NCBI GenBank assembly: GCA_015698045.1
Contig: BLAL01000196.1
Location: 1,054,001 to 1,118,000 of the forward strand
Direction of reading: 5' to 3'
DNA from: Rhizophagus clarus
Taxonomy: Eukaryota; Glomeromycota; Glomeromycetes; Glomerales; Glomeraceae
DNA: 64,000 nucleotides
Shown: positions 45,588 to 57,320 of the stretch, one piece after another
Numbering within the stretch: the first letter of the stretch is position 1
Layout: each line of letters begins with the position of its first letter
Position numbers and translations under genes: made by a program
Notes under the pieces: generated by a model
What the model saw: only the letters and a program-made list of their open reading frames with translations
The model's database searches: none
What the model was told of the DNA's origin: nothing

Positions 45588-46344
45588 TCATATTTCATAA
45601 TTTCTAAATTTTTCATATAAATGATCTCGACTTCCATTTGAATTAAAATTCCAAAGTGATTTTTTATTTATCGGTATTTTATTTTCCATTGCAGATGTTG
45701 GTACTGTATTGTTGGTTGTTGTTGAACTATTATTTGTGATTGAAAGTGTTTCTTTAGGAGGCGGTTGCCAATGAACTGCCTACAATTATTCAAAATTTCA
45801 ACATTAATTAATACTTTCCACATTAACTCTTTTTCAAAGATGATAAATATCCAACGTACATGCCCTTTTTTAACAACTAATTCTCTCCACATTTTATAAC
45901 TAATTTTAATAGATCCATTTCTCCAATTATCATAATGTTTACGTTCTTTCTCATCAATAAGAATTTTGTATGCTGTTGATAATTTTTGAAATTGTCTTTC
46001 AGCTATATATATTTTAAGAAAAAATAAAAAAGTTAATATCCGATCAATATCATAAAGAGGAATCATTATTAAGGTACCTTCTTTTTTATCTCGTTCATTA
46101 GTAACTTTATCCGGGTGACAATGTAATACACGTTTTTTGTATTCCGTAGAAATTTGTTCCGGCTGAATTTTTTTAATTAATAAACCTCTTTCAAAAATCA
46201 AACATTTAGAAGAACTAGTATAGTTAAAGTAAGATACTTTACTGTACTTGTTGGAAAACACTCAAGCACTTCATATAAATTTTCATAAAATTTATCATCA
46301 TCGTCATTATTTCTCATAGCTTCTAATACAGAATTTAAATCCAT
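45588..46344 (-). CDS. DNAJC12: J-domain co-chaperone, DNAJC12-like
   Basis: Four minus-strand exons, 46243-46344, 46078-46162, 45860-46002 and 45588-45779, join in phase to 173 residues. The J domain reads FYENLYEVLECFP, then EYKKRVLHCHPDK (the HPD tripeptide that triggers Hsp70 ATPase), QFQKLSTAYKILIDEKERKH and YDNWRNG. The following MWRELV..HVRW segment and the extreme C terminus KFRNYEI match DNAJC12, whose human protein ends the same way. This C-terminal match fixes the last exon and stop. DNAJC12 helps fold aromatic amino-acid hydroxylases in animals; the fungal client is unknown. It shares a 211-bp head-to-head promoter with the bS18m gene. Confidence 0.88.
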
Positions 46345-46555
46345 GATTGTATTAAATTCAAACTTTCGGTCTCTAAAGTTATATGGTCACGAAAAGTGAT
46401 AGTGAGTATTGAGTAGTGACGATTATTAATATATGCTATATCACATGATATCGATCAAGATCTCTATTTTTCTTGGATAATTTAGGGTTTTACGATTTCA
46501 TTTTTTCTAAATAAAATAAATTAATATTTAGGGTTTTGAATATTCAAGATCCAAA
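46345..46555. promoter_or_regulatory. Bidirectional promoter of DNAJC12-like and mitochondrial bS18m genes
   Basis: The 211-bp gap contains two copies of TTAGGGTTTT (46,482-46,491 and 46,528-46,537). This telomere-repeat-like box is known as a telo-box in plant ribosomal-protein promoters. One copy is only 19 bp before the bS18m start codon. Use here is inference. Confidence 0.5.
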
Positions 46556-47749
46556 ATGTATTATCAAATTACGTTTTTTTCTAAAAAAAGTTTTCCATTA
46601 CTTCGATATTTGACAAATGTGAATGTTATTGGTGGTGGTTGTAATGCGTCAAGTCTTTATAATTCTTTTTCATTAATTTCGAGGACAGCTCCACAACAAA
46701 TTCTTTATCGTCAAATTTCATTAAAGTCTTCTGGTAGTAACGCTAGTAATAGTAATAATAGTAGTACTGGTGAAAACAATACCGGTAATTATTCCTAATT
46801 TTTCATTTATTTGAAATTGAGTTATATTTATTAAAATTATTATTATTTTTTTTTTTTTTTTTTAATAAATTCTTGGTTAGGTGAACAAGATCCTCATTCA
46901 AAAATTATGGAAATTCTTCGAGAATCAGTAGTAATGAGTCGGGCAAACAATGATTCATTCTTAAAATTATTATTTTGGAAAATCTGTTAATTACGAATTA
47001 ATAATATATTATTTATAATTATTATTAAAGATGATCGAACTCATACGATCGAATCACAAGTTAAATATGGGAAAACTTTTCGATACGGTGAAGTACGTAA
47101 TCAATTATTATATTATTATATTAAATTATTTACGATCATTAATATATTAATTTTATGATAACAGTTGTATGCGCCACACGAACTAAATGAGGATAATTAT
47201 AAGAATAGAAAATATGTGAGTAGGAAACCTCCAACTGTTGATACATTTGACGCATTAAAACTTAATCCATTAACTGAATATAAGGTAGATAACTGGTTGA
47301 TTTTTGGGATTTTTGGGAGTTGATTTTTAGGAACAATTATATCTTTTTTTCAAAAAATAGAATTATACGTTACTTTCCAATTTTGTTTCGGATATGGGTA
47401 GAATTCTTCCAAGATCAATTACAGGTAAATCAACCCCTGCGATGTTCGAGTATCATGAGTACCATAAATTTAATCTATTAAATATTTTAGGTTTGACGGC
47501 AAAGAATCAAAGAAAATTAGCAAAGGCTATTAAACGTGCAAGATCATTTGGTAAAATAATTAAAATTCTCGTTCTTATTCTTCTTTTTTTTATTTATATT
47601 CATTCTTTTCTTCTTTTACAATTATTGTAGGATTAATTCCAACTACACATAGACGCAAAGAAAATTCTTATGATACGGAATTTATGGCATCACGGATGAA
47701 AAAATTGAAAAATAAAGAATCATCTGGACTTTTTAATTTTGAATTATAA
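46556..47749 (+). CDS. RSM18: Mitochondrial small-subunit ribosomal protein bS18m
   Basis: Seven exons, 46556-46784, 46881-46985, 47031-47092, 47165-47284, 47361-47424, 47491-47550 and 47631-47749, join in phase to 252 residues. The N-terminal 75 residues are rich in Ser, Arg and aromatics with few acids, as in a mitochondrial targeting sequence. The S18 core is unmistakable: LLSNFVSDMGRILPRSITGL, then TAKNQRKLAKAIKRARSFGL. Bacterial S18 is about 75 residues; the extra N-terminal part and the short tail are usual for fungal mitochondrial forms. The donor after exon 2 (CTGTTAAT) is the weakest call. It works in the mitochondrial matrix as part of the 37S subunit. Confidence 0.9.
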
Positions 47750-48378
47750 AAAATTTAAATTGTGATTTTTAAAAGTGTGTATTGGTTTTTAGAATTAATA
47801 AATCACCATCATGGCAAACTAAAAAATTTGATCAAGTTGAAAATAATATTATAAAGAGTGCAAAGATCACGTGATGCTGCATACTTTTTCATTTCCTGCG
47901 TCGCGCAGCCTCATGCGATAATCTACCCCATTTTGCATATTTTTACTATTGAAATACTATTGAAAATGCTAGACAGAACAATAATTATTTTCAATCATTT
48001 TGCGAAAAAGTTAAATCTATTGATATAATATATATAATATTGTCCAATTTTTTTAATATATACGATAAATTATATAATACAGTACGATTTCCACGAGGGA
48101 AACAAATATTTGCGTGGCGTCTCGAATTAGTCTCATAAGAAACATAATTCGTAATGTTGCACAAGTTTACTTAATTTACCAAAGTTAGAATAAAATTAGT
48201 AAAAAAAAAGTTTAAATAGAAGTTTAATTAACGATCATCCTATGCCGTTGTTTATTTTTTTATATTAAGTAATTCAGTTTTAATATTTGCAAAAAAAATA
48301 ATTTTTTTTTTTTCTTTATTACATAAAAATGAAAATGTGTTATAAAAAATAAATAAATAAATAAATAAAAATCAAAAA
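47750..48378. other. Convergent intergenic region
   Basis: Tail-to-tail gap between bS18m (+) and the F-box gene (-). A-rich signals are present on both strands, with AAATAAATAAATAAA directly behind the F-box stop. No gene is seen. Confidence 0.5.
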
Positions 48379-49842
48379 CTAATCCCAATCGGTAAATCTA
48401 TCATACGGATCAATTTCTTTAAATTCCTTAATCACTCCTTCTCTTTTATATTTGTCAACTATTAAATTCTTCTCATCATTAAATAAGAAATATTCTTCTT
48501 CAGATATATTATAAAAAGATAAAGGTTTTTGTTGTTTCAATTTCCATTTCTCAAAAAAAGATTCCAAATTTTCAGTAGAAAAATTAAAACATTCAACTTT
48601 TAAAGAATTTAAAGTTAAAGGAGCACAATCAAGTATTATATCTAATAAATCATCATCATAAAATTCATAATTAGTATTAAAATAATAATGAATTAACACT
48701 AATTTTTCTATTTTTGTACAAACCGAAAATAATTTTTTTAATTCTTTAATATCATCATGATCATAACAAATTATGGTGGCCAAATTTAAATTTGGACAAT
48801 GTTGAGTAATGGATTTAATAAGTAATAAAGTATCCTCTCTTGAAATATTTTTTTCTGATCCAATCCTAATTTCTAATAATTCACCTCTTGTATGTTGAAT
48901 AATTTTTGATATTGTATAAAGTGAATGACAACTTAAATTAAGTCTTTCAAGATTTGGTAAACTTAATGTTCTTAAGAATTCTTCTTGACATCCATTTGAT
49001 AAATCTACTTTTAATTTTAATATTTTTAAATTAATAAATTTTGTAAAAGTAGAACAACATATTGCAATATTTCCATATGCTTCAAGGGATATAAGTGAAT
49101 TTGCTTTCTTTACTAAAGCATTTCCGATTCTTTTACATAAGGGATGATTATTATAAAATTTTTCATATGTAAAATATTGTAAATTCTTTTGTGCTTCAAT
49201 TAAAGTTGCTAATCCTTCATTATCTCTAATACAATCATTAATATATATATATTTAATATTATGACAAATTTGTGCCAATCCATAATAAATTGATGGTTCA
49301 AGATTCATGGTACATTCTAATTTAACAATATTTTTAAGACATTCTTTTGCTCCTGGAAATTTATAAAATTCTTTAACATTACATTTATATAATGAAAGTG
49401 TTCTTAAACTGGATCCAAAACTCATGATCATTTTCATAATTTCTTTTCCTAATAATATTTTATTATTAGGATTAAATTTAATCTGAATATATTTTTGAAA
49501 GTCCGTTAAATCTTTAATCATATTATCTATATCAATAGCATTCAATGTCTTTAAAAATGAGAGATAATTAAATAATGGTTTTGGTGAAAATGTATTGAAT
49601 ATATTAATATCATTGTTAATTAATAAAAGTTTGGAATCTGGTGGTAATAATGAAATTATTGTGTTATATAATATTTTTAATTTGAAAGTGTTATGACAAA
49701 ATTTCCATGGGTTTCTCCAAAGAATTGGAATAACTGTTTCACATACGGTTCGATTCATTAATAAACATGAATATAATGTATTAACATCATTTTCCAATTC
49801 TTCGAATATAATATAAAGACAATCATGTGTAAGTTTTGTCAT
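48379..49842 (-). CDS. F-box protein of the glomeromycete 'ILWRNPW' family, copy 1
   Basis: A single-exon frame of 487 residues starting MTKLTHDCLYIIFEELEND. The F-box spans about 4-48, ending in the family-typical SCLLMNR..PILWRNPW. The rest is a degenerate LRR-like solenoid: NLERLNLSCHSLYTISKII, LEIRIGSEKNISREDTLLL, CTKIEKLVLIHYYF, CAPLTLNSLKVE. It ends in an acidic YDRFTDWD. Probably an SCF adaptor binding Skp1 through the F-box. The copy at 55.5 kb is a clear paralogue, with the same block order and an identical REGVIKEFKE-like tail. Function within the expanded family is unknown. Confidence 0.85.
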   Translation of the reverse strand: MTKLTHDCLYIIFEELENDVNTLYSCLLMNRTVCETVIPILWRNPWKFCHNTFKLKILYNTIISLLPPDSKLLLINNDINIFNTFSPKPLFNYLSFLKTLNAIDIDNMIKDLTDFQKYIQIKFNPNNKILLGKEIMKMIMSFGSSLRTLSLYKCNVKEFYKFPGAKECLKNIVKLECTMNLEPSIYYGLAQICHNIKYIYINDCIRDNEGLATLIEAQKNLQYFTYEKFYNNHPLCKRIGNALVKKANSLISLEAYGNIAICCSTFTKFINLKILKLKVDLSNGCQEEFLRTLSLPNLERLNLSCHSLYTISKIIQHTRGELLEIRIGSEKNISREDTLLLIKSITQHCPNLNLATIICYDHDDIKELKKLFSVCTKIEKLVLIHYYFNTNYEFYDDDLLDIILDCAPLTLNSLKVECFNFSTENLESFFEKWKLKQQKPLSFYNISEEEYFLFNDEKNLIVDKYKREGVIKEFKEIDPYDRFTDWD

Positions 49843-50279
49843 AGTTTTTTATCTTTTTATTTTTATTTTTTTTTTTTTTATTCAAAAAAAAAAAAAATAT
49901 ATATATATATGTATATGTATATATATATATATTTCAGAAAAAGAAGAAGAAAAATTCAGTTTTTTACTGGGAAATTTTTTTTTTTTTTTTTTTTTTTGAT
50001 TATTAATATAACGATTTTCTTTTGTTTCGATTTTCACCGATTTACATTACACGAATCTTTATGACGACACATACGACTTTTTTTTTTGTTTAATAATGTG
50101 GCTTTTTGAGCAATAAGCGTGATACAATTTACATTTAAGTAAAAGCCGCGCCAGATTGGCGGGTTTTTATTGCACACATTTCATAATTGATTATAATAAC
50201 AAACTTAATGGCGTACGCACATGACGTGAAATGCATAACATCTAAGGGGGTACATGTGGTGAGTGTTTGAGACCTATTC
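49843..50279. other. F-box upstream region with AT microsatellite
   Basis: An (AT)n/(TATG) microsatellite lies at 49,897-49,933 and poly-T at 49,977-49,997. No gene is seen. Confidence 0.5.
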
Positions 50280-50560
50280 ATCGTATATAATGATTTATAA
50301 TTATTATTAACAAAGTTTCTCAAGACAAAAAAAGGTGATTCTATGAGATTTTATTTAATTATAATGATTTATAATTATTATTAACAAAGTTTTCAGGATA
50401 AAGAATTATATTACAGGGAATTACCAAATCATCATGATTTATAATCATTTTTCTAACCAAGTTTCTAAGACGAGGATTTACGGAGAATTGGTTTTCTTTT
50501 TTTTTTTTTTTTCTAACCAAATTATAATGATTTATAATTATTATTAACAAGGTTTTAAAA
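50280..50560. repeat. Imperfect tandem repeat containing TAATGATTTATAATTATTATT
   Basis: Four units with TGATTTATAATTATTATTAA followed by CAAAGTTT-like sequence begin near 50,289, 50,362, 50,434 (shorter) and 50,520. Spacing is roughly 75-85 bp. Non-coding. Confidence 0.75.
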
Positions 50561-50934
50561 AAAAACGAATCATTTTTTTACGGAGATTGGTCTTTTTTAG
50601 ATTAAACCATTTGATTATCTACATGATTATCTTTTTACTCCTAAGAGAATCCTCGAAGTCATATCTGTCTAAAATTACGAAAACATTGTTCATCATGATT
50701 TATTAATGATCTGCAAATTCTTATTTGACTGTTTGTAAAACTTTAAATCAGTTCTTTAGCTTATTTCAAACTAAGTTGAAAATCCATGTCACAACACATA
50801 TTATTTGGAATAACGCCAAAAAATCAAATTTATACAGCGTGTCACACTTTTATGATAAATGCGTGAAACTAATTTCGCATTGAACAACCCTAATAAAGTA
50901 ACCAAGTTTTTTCCAACGCCCATGATGTAAACAA
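50561..50934. other. Intergenic, no gene seen
   Basis: AT-rich without coding signal. Confidence 0.4.
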
Positions 50935-51085
50935 AGGACTACATCGTTTGGCCGGGGGCTTTGACCGTTGCCTGTTTTGACCGTTTGACAATTAATCAGC
51001 CGTTTTAGCCATTTGGCCGCTTTGCGGTTGTGGCCGAATGGCGAAAAAAATCCTTTGGCCGCGGTCAAATCCAAACACTGCAACA
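50935..51085. repeat. GC-richer island with TTTGGCCG/GGTCAAA motifs, possible small element
   Basis: TTGGCCG occurs four times and TTGACCG/CGGTCAAA four times within 150 bp, near-symmetric around CAATTAATCAGCCG. The arrangement suggests a short inverted-repeat element, but its ends and target duplication cannot be fixed by eye. Confidence 0.35.
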
Positions 51086-52034
51086 TTGTCCGTAGATAAT
51101 GGAAACGTATTGTCAAGGATTTGGTACTGTACTACAAATTTTTCCCTATCAAGCAGACCAAAAAGGATAATAGTCGAATCCATACAAAAAGTTAAAGGAC
51201 GCCATATATTCTCTAATTTGTCATTAAAACCTCCGGTAAGTACATTGCAATTTAAAATTCATCATTATAATAAAATATTGTTACAGATTTTTAAATTTAG
51301 ATAATAAGTTATAAATGACATTGAAGTGTATTCTTTGGTGAATCCTAACCCTAATTTCTTCTTTTATCGATAGAATCATTTTTCTATAATATCAGAGAAA
51401 TTCATTCTATCTCACTACTTTCAAGGTACTTGAATTTCGAAAGTTGCTTATTGTGAACGAGCATCTGTATTCGATCTTGATATTTCGTACGGTAAATTAA
51501 TTTTGTTGTTCAAATATAGAGAAAGAATGGGTTTGATGTATGACTTCTACTTGAAGGATATTACCACATATTGTCAGAACATTATTATTATTACAATTAT
51601 ATAATCTATAAATTCATAGAAAAATTTGTAAATTGTTATCTAAATAATAATTTATATATTAATTCTAATGTTATGACATGTTTATAAAATTAAAAAATTT
51701 TTTATAAAATTGAAAGATGACAAAATTTCCAAGAAATTTTCCATATACAACTACGATATAAAAGTCCACTCTTTTAAAGTTATTAATGGCGTAATTCATA
51801 TAAATTTAGGTTATGCCTGCAGATTATTATTTAACGTCATTGGTTGGCAACAATACTATATCTATTTATGGATATCAAATAAATTGTTTAATCATAGTTA
51901 GCACGATCGAAGAAGGATTCATTCAATGAATTTTAGTTCTTGGTCTTACCAAATTCAAACATTGAATTTCATAAAATTAGAAAGGTCAAAATTTTCAGCT
52001 GACTTATACGGCAATAGAATCTAATCCTGTTTGT
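51086..52034. other. Intergenic, no gene seen
   Basis: AT-rich. Short frames here do not resemble proteins and lack splice context. Confidence 0.4.
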
Positions 52035-52392
52035 GTAAAATCATTAAAATAAAAACGTAAAAATTCTCTGTGAAAGAAATGAAAAAAAAATATTGGTTGA
52101 CGGAGTTTGAAGTCCTGCAATAATTTTCCTAATTAAGTACTTATTTCCTTATTTAGCCTGTCTGGCCGCGTAATCAATTGTATCAATATGCATACGTTAT
52201 ATGATGTCAAAGTTGGCTTATGTTTATGCAAAATCAGTGAAAATAAAAACACGTAAAATTATTTTTGAAAGAAAAAAAAAAAAAAAGAAAATAAAAATAT
52301 TGATAGACGGAGTTCAAAGTCCTGTAATAGTTTCCTTATTAAGCATTTATTTCCGTAATCAATTGTATCAATATGCATACGTTATATGATGA
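52035..52392. repeat. Tandem duplication, about 170 bp, two copies
   Basis: Copies at 52,035-52,204 and 52,228-52,392 share AATCAATTGTATCAATATGC and CATACGTTATATGATG at their ends and a middle GACGGAGTT.AAAGTCCTG. They differ by small indels, including loss of the CCTGTCTGGCCG stretch in the second copy. Confidence 0.85.
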
Positions 52393-53016
52393 TTCATTAT
52401 CTGCTTAGAATCTCTTTGGAATTTTTTACAAATGTCCATTGTTTATATTTACATATTCTACAGGGTAAAAGTCCGCTATCTGATTTACTAATCTTTTTTA
52501 GTCTTCAACTTATTGAAGTTTTTATCTAAAAAAAGGTTAATTCAAACCATAAATAGTATTATTATGCGCGTAATTGCATGCTATTAAAAATATGAATAAA
52601 ATTTTTGAACAATAATAAATTTTTTTTACAGAGTGTGGAAGAAATATATATAAATATGGCTTTAATTGAAAGGGATTATTTTATAATTTTTACCTTTAAA
52701 ATTTTTAAAATCAAAAATTATTTCACAAAAATTTTTATAAAATCTTCAAATTATTGTATGGCCACAATCAACTTACAGTTAAAAGGGATGCCTCTAAAAA
52801 ATTTATTTTTTCAAGAGGTATTCCCAGAATTTTCAAAGTTAAAAATTAATAATTTATTACTAAAATTTAAAATTAAAATAAAACCATTTCGTTTATCGCA
52901 GAAACGAATCGGTGGAACTAAATCCTCGCTCCTTCCTAATTTTCTCCGTATTTTCTCCATCTACCACTCCCTTTAACCTATAATCCTCCGTCCGTTCTTT
53001 TAAACCTTTTTTGAAA
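52393..53016. other. Intergenic, no gene seen
   Basis: Low-complexity Ile/Lys/Phe frames only. No recognised gene. Confidence 0.4.
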
Positions 53017-53545
53017 TAGTAAAACAAAATTCGAAACTTTTTTACTCTGTCATTGACAAATAGTAAAACAAAATTCGGGAATTGTTTTACGTTTGTCATT
53101 GACAAATAGTAAAACAAAATTCGGGAATTGTTTTACGTTACGGCATCACACTCCCTTAGTTAAAATCGTCCTTTTAAATTCCTTGTAAAAAGTTTTTAAA
53201 AGTATCGGACGGCTATACGAGATTATAAAACAATAGAATTATTGATTTATAATCTCATTGTTCTTTTTTAAAGAATAAGAAACGCTCTCCGACTTTTAAC
53301 AAGAACGATATCACACTCATTTATAATCAATCCTTTATAGTCACACTCCTTATCGCACACTCCTTCTTCGTACTATCGACACTACGAGATCATAAAGAAC
53401 GGAATTATAGCCACACCCAAGCTATAGTTGAATTGATTTAAGATCTTATTGTTCTTTTTAAAAATAAGAAACGCTCTCCGGCTAATAAGAACGATATCAC
53501 ACTCATTTATAACCAATCCTTTATAGTCACACTCCTTATAACATT
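53017..53545. repeat. Nested tandem repeats (58-bp triplet, then about 110-bp repeat pair)
   Basis: 53,017-53,140 has three copies of AATAGTAAAACAAAATTCG followed by GAATTGTTTTACG..TGTCATTGAC. 53,240-53,353 and 53,437-53,545 are related blocks containing ATAAGAAACGCTCTCCG, AAGAACGATATCACACTC and CCTTTATAGTCACACTCC. Non-coding. Confidence 0.8.
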
Positions 53546-55549
53546 CCTTTACAATCAATCTTTATAATAATTTCACATTCCCTTATAATCAATTTATCGC
53601 ACACTCCTTTATCAATCTCTAATAACCTGCACATTCATTCATTCCGATTAATTAATTCATCATGTCATAAATCTATAAATCCGCGTTTTCATGTGCTCTA
53701 TTATATAATAAAGTTACAAAATCATACTTTCTATTTAATTTTTCGATCTATAAGAATGTTTATTGTTATTGCAAATGTATTAAATAACTTTTTATTATTT
53801 TCATCTTTAGTCATAAAATTGGTTCCTCATATTAATAAATGAATTAATTACTAATTATTTTATTCTTTTTTGGCGTTAATTTTCTTAAAAATCACGACTG
53901 AAGACGCAATAAGTCACGTGAGAAATTAACCGTGGCCAATATTTTTATTTTATTAATTATATTTATTATTGTTTTACATTTATTTTATTATTTATATTTA
54001 TTTTATTTATCATTTGTTATATTTGTTATATTTATTGCTTTGAATATTCCAAGTGCAATAAAGTGTGTCAATTAACAAAAATTTTGTCATTTTAAAAATT
54101 TATTGTTTAGCATAAGTAACTATGATAATAAATTAAAAAATCGGTTTATCGCAATTTAGACTTTATTTGACTTTCTATATTCGGCGGTAATTATTTACTT
54201 TCGTTGTTGTGATATGCGAAAACGCGATATCGAAAATTTGTAAACATATTAGCTACCGTATAACGGAGGCCGCCCGTCCCTGGGTTTACTCCAGGTAAAG
54301 TTAATATAAAAGATCTTTCTTATCAATTATCATAATAAGAATCACGACCTAGTATCACCAAATTTTGTGATCACGTTATATTAATACTATACATTTCATG
54401 AAGAATGCTTTCAAAACTAGGTCTTCGATGGTACCATTGTTATGTAACAATCGGTTGCGTATGAATAAAGATATAAATGATGAAATTGAGATAATGAACA
54501 AAAAACAATCTGAAGACTTAATATGATAATGTAGAAACAATAAATATTCATAAAACAATTGATATATTAGATACCAACTCTTCTGTAAAGTTTTGTAAAG
54601 TTTGAAAAAGTTATTATTAAGACGTACACCAATAAACAATAAAATAGCTTTTGCAGAAAATCGGAATACCCATTGTGTGATTGATATTTCATTTTATTAA
54701 TAACAGCCTGGTTAATTTTTCGCGAAGAATTGTGCGTATAATAATGGTTTTTTTTTCATATGGAGTAATAAATCATTATTTCATAAAAAAAAATTTTCTT
54801 TACAATTTAAATTATCGATTATGCGACAATAATGGTATTAAATTTATTGGCTAATTCTTGCCAGTTTCTTACCTCTGTATGAACCTTGAAACATGTCTCA
54901 AATCACAAAAGAAGGGTGAAAATTTCAAGTTACTGCCGCTGAGCGAAAAAGTAAATACATGCGCGGCAGTCTTAAGCCCTTGAAACTACGAGAAGGAATT
55001 TTGTCACACAGAGGACTTTCGATCTCTCTGGTTACAAGTATGTATAAAATTCTTCAATATTTCTTCCTAATAATATGTCATTTTCTGCAGAGGCTAAAAG
55101 TTGAACCACGAAGGAACGCGGCAAACTTCGGTTTTCTGAATACTGAAGGACAATGAAGAGCAAGTTTACCACGATCCTCTAATCACGTGGTTCATTCCTC
55201 GACTGGTACGCATTCTTCAAAGAAGGAGATTCGGTCAATTTTCAAAAAGCTTCATGTACGTTAGAAGTGTAAAGAGACCATGTAAGTTTAATAAGCTTTT
55301 TTATATTTATTGGAAAATTTGATCATAGTTTAAATTATTAATTAAATTGATCTATTCTTTAACAATTACTATATACTGAATACCGTCAATTTAAGTCCAA
55401 TCAACTTTATTTTTTATTTATTAAAAATAAATTAAATGACAAAAAATAAATTATTTTTTTTTTTTTTTTCATGAGTGACATTGGTTATATGTAATTTTGG
55501 ATATTAAATATACAATAAAATAATAAATGATCATGCGTCCTACAAAATA
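53546..55549. other. Intergenic, no gene seen
   Basis: Short A+T-rich sequence with a single GC-richer patch at 54,265-54,300 (GGAGGCCGCCCGTCCC). The patch contains a CCTGG..CCAGG hairpin but does not fold as a tRNA. A 65-codon frame at 54,959 resembles nothing I know. Confidence 0.4.
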
Positions 55550-57025
55550 TTAATAAAATTCATCATCAACCTCCTTAAAATCTTTTATAACTCCTTCTCG
55601 AATATATTCACTAATTATATTCTTAAATATATCATCATCATAAATATAATAGAAAGATAACGGTATTTTTCTCTGCTTCCATTTCTCAAAAAAATCTACC
55701 AAGCTTTCCGGGGAAAAACATAAATTTTGTATTTGAATAGATTTTAAACTTATAGGAGCATGGTTTCCTAATACATCCAATAATTCATTATCATAATCTT
55801 TTAATCCATGTTCTTTATAACGAATAAGAACCATATGTTCTAAAAATAAACATGTCGTAAGTAATTTTTTAAATTCCTTGATTTCACTTTCATCTTTATC
55901 ACCATAATAAAATAATGTTGCCATCTTTAACTTTGGACAATTTTTTGTAATAGATTGAAGATACATTTTAGTATTCTTTTTGGTAAAATTTTGTCCCGCA
56001 ATAACTCTGATTTCAACTAAATCTCCTTTTGTTGATTGAATAATTTTCGCTATTGTATAAAGGGATGTCCATCCTATTTCAAGATATTGAAGACTTGGAA
56101 GCATAGCTTGTTGCAAATGAAGATCGTAATCCCTTATTAATGATCCATCACCCAATTTTAATTCACGTAAATTAACAAAATTTTTGAATATAGAAGGATG
56201 AAATGTAACTCCATCAAACGAATCAAAATATTTTAGAGAATGTGCTTGTTTAACTAAAGCATTTCCTATTCCTTTACATACAAAATGTCTATAATCAAAC
56301 CGATCAAATTCACATATAAAATATTGTAAATTCTTCTGTGCTATAATCAATGAGGTCAGTCCATCATTCTCAGTTAAACAATCATAAATACGTAATTTTT
56401 TAATATTACGACAGATTTGTGATAAACCATAAAAAATCAAAGGATCAACTTCGAGTCCACAAGTTAAAGAAGCAAGTCCGGTGAGACATTCTTTAGCTCC
56501 AGGTAAATAATAAAATTGTTTAATGTTATCATTATCTAATGAAAGATGTTTTAATCCTTGAGATTGACTAATAATCAATTTTAAAATTTCTTGTTCGAAA
56601 AGAAATTTATGATAATTTAATTGAGAATTATCAGTAACTTGTTTAACAATAGGGGACTCATTGACTATTAATTTTTGTGTCGTTTGATTAATTACGTAAA
56701 TGTTCAAGGATTTAATAAAATAAACATAATTGAATAAAGGTTTTTTAAAGGAAGTAGGAAATATATTAATACCATTATTGATTAAAAGTTCTTTAGATTC
56801 AGGTGGTAATAATAATATGAGTATTTTGTAAAAAGATTTGAGAAATTTTTGGTCCCTTTTTGTAAATTCTACAAATTCATAAAATTTCCATGGGTTTCTC
56901 CATAGGATTGGTACAACTATTTTACACCAAAGTCGATTAACTAAAAGACATGAATGTAAAGATCTAAAATCTCTTTTAAGTTCTTTAAGTATAACATAAA
57001 GACAATCAACTGTAAATTTCGACAT
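55550..57025 (-). CDS. F-box protein of the glomeromycete 'ILWRNPW' family, copy 2
   Basis: A single-exon frame starting MSKFTVDCLYVILKELKRD at 57,025 (491 residues). An in-frame Met 19 codons upstream is passed over because the intervening residues are a poly-Phe run read from an A-tract, and the chosen start aligns with copy 1. The F-box ends SCLLVNRLWCKIVVPILWR. Shared solenoid blocks with copy 1 include FYYLPGAKECL, YGLSQICRNIKKLRIYDC, SLYTIAKIIQSTKGDLVEIR, HAPISLKSIQI and the tail IREGVIKDFKEVD. It diverges enough from copy 1 to be an older duplicate rather than a recent one. Confidence 0.85.
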   Translation of the reverse strand: MSKFTVDCLYVILKELKRDFRSLHSCLLVNRLWCKIVVPILWRNPWKFYEFVEFTKRDQKFLKSFYKILILLLPPESKELLINNGINIFPTSFKKPLFNYVYFIKSLNIYVINQTTQKLIVNESPIVKQVTDNSQLNYHKFLFEQEILKLIISQSQGLKHLSLDNDNIKQFYYLPGAKECLTGLASLTCGLEVDPLIFYGLSQICRNIKKLRIYDCLTENDGLTSLIIAQKNLQYFICEFDRFDYRHFVCKGIGNALVKQAHSLKYFDSFDGVTFHPSIFKNFVNLRELKLGDGSLIRDYDLHLQQAMLPSLQYLEIGWTSLYTIAKIIQSTKGDLVEIRVIAGQNFTKKNTKMYLQSITKNCPKLKMATLFYYGDKDESEIKEFKKLLTTCLFLEHMVLIRYKEHGLKDYDNELLDVLGNHAPISLKSIQIQNLCFSPESLVDFFEKWKQRKIPLSFYYIYDDDIFKNIISEYIREGVIKDFKEVDDEFY

Positions 57026-57320
57026 TTTATTAAAAAAAAAAAAGAAAAAATTCTGGAGAAGAGCGAGGTCGATCAAATTCATAGATTTATTTATTTAATG
57101 TTTAACAGTTAATTATAATCACATGATATAAACAGTCAAGCCATAAGTTACCAGTTCAAATTCCCGTTACTTAGAACCTAATTTAGCTAGTTTTGATCAG
57201 CGAAAATCACAGTGACTAACTAAAATTTATTATAAATACGCAAAAAAAAAAAATCACTCTCTTAATTTCCTTGTTTCCCAATTTTTAACAATACAGTTTA
57301 TATAATTTTAATTAATTGAT
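57026..57320. promoter_or_regulatory. Divergent promoter between F-box copy 2 and mitochondrial carrier
   Basis: A head-to-head gap of 295 bp with poly-A/T tracts near 57,028-57,045 and 57,242-57,252. No specific site is recognised. Confidence 0.45.

Noticed and set aside
52605-52976. 123-codon open frame
   Set aside because: Lys/Ile/Phe-rich with no conserved motif, lying next to tandem repeats. Treated as chance.
54265-54300. GC-rich patch considered as tRNA or small RNA
   Set aside because: Only a 5-bp stem (CCTGG/CCAGG) is present, with no A or B box arrangement.
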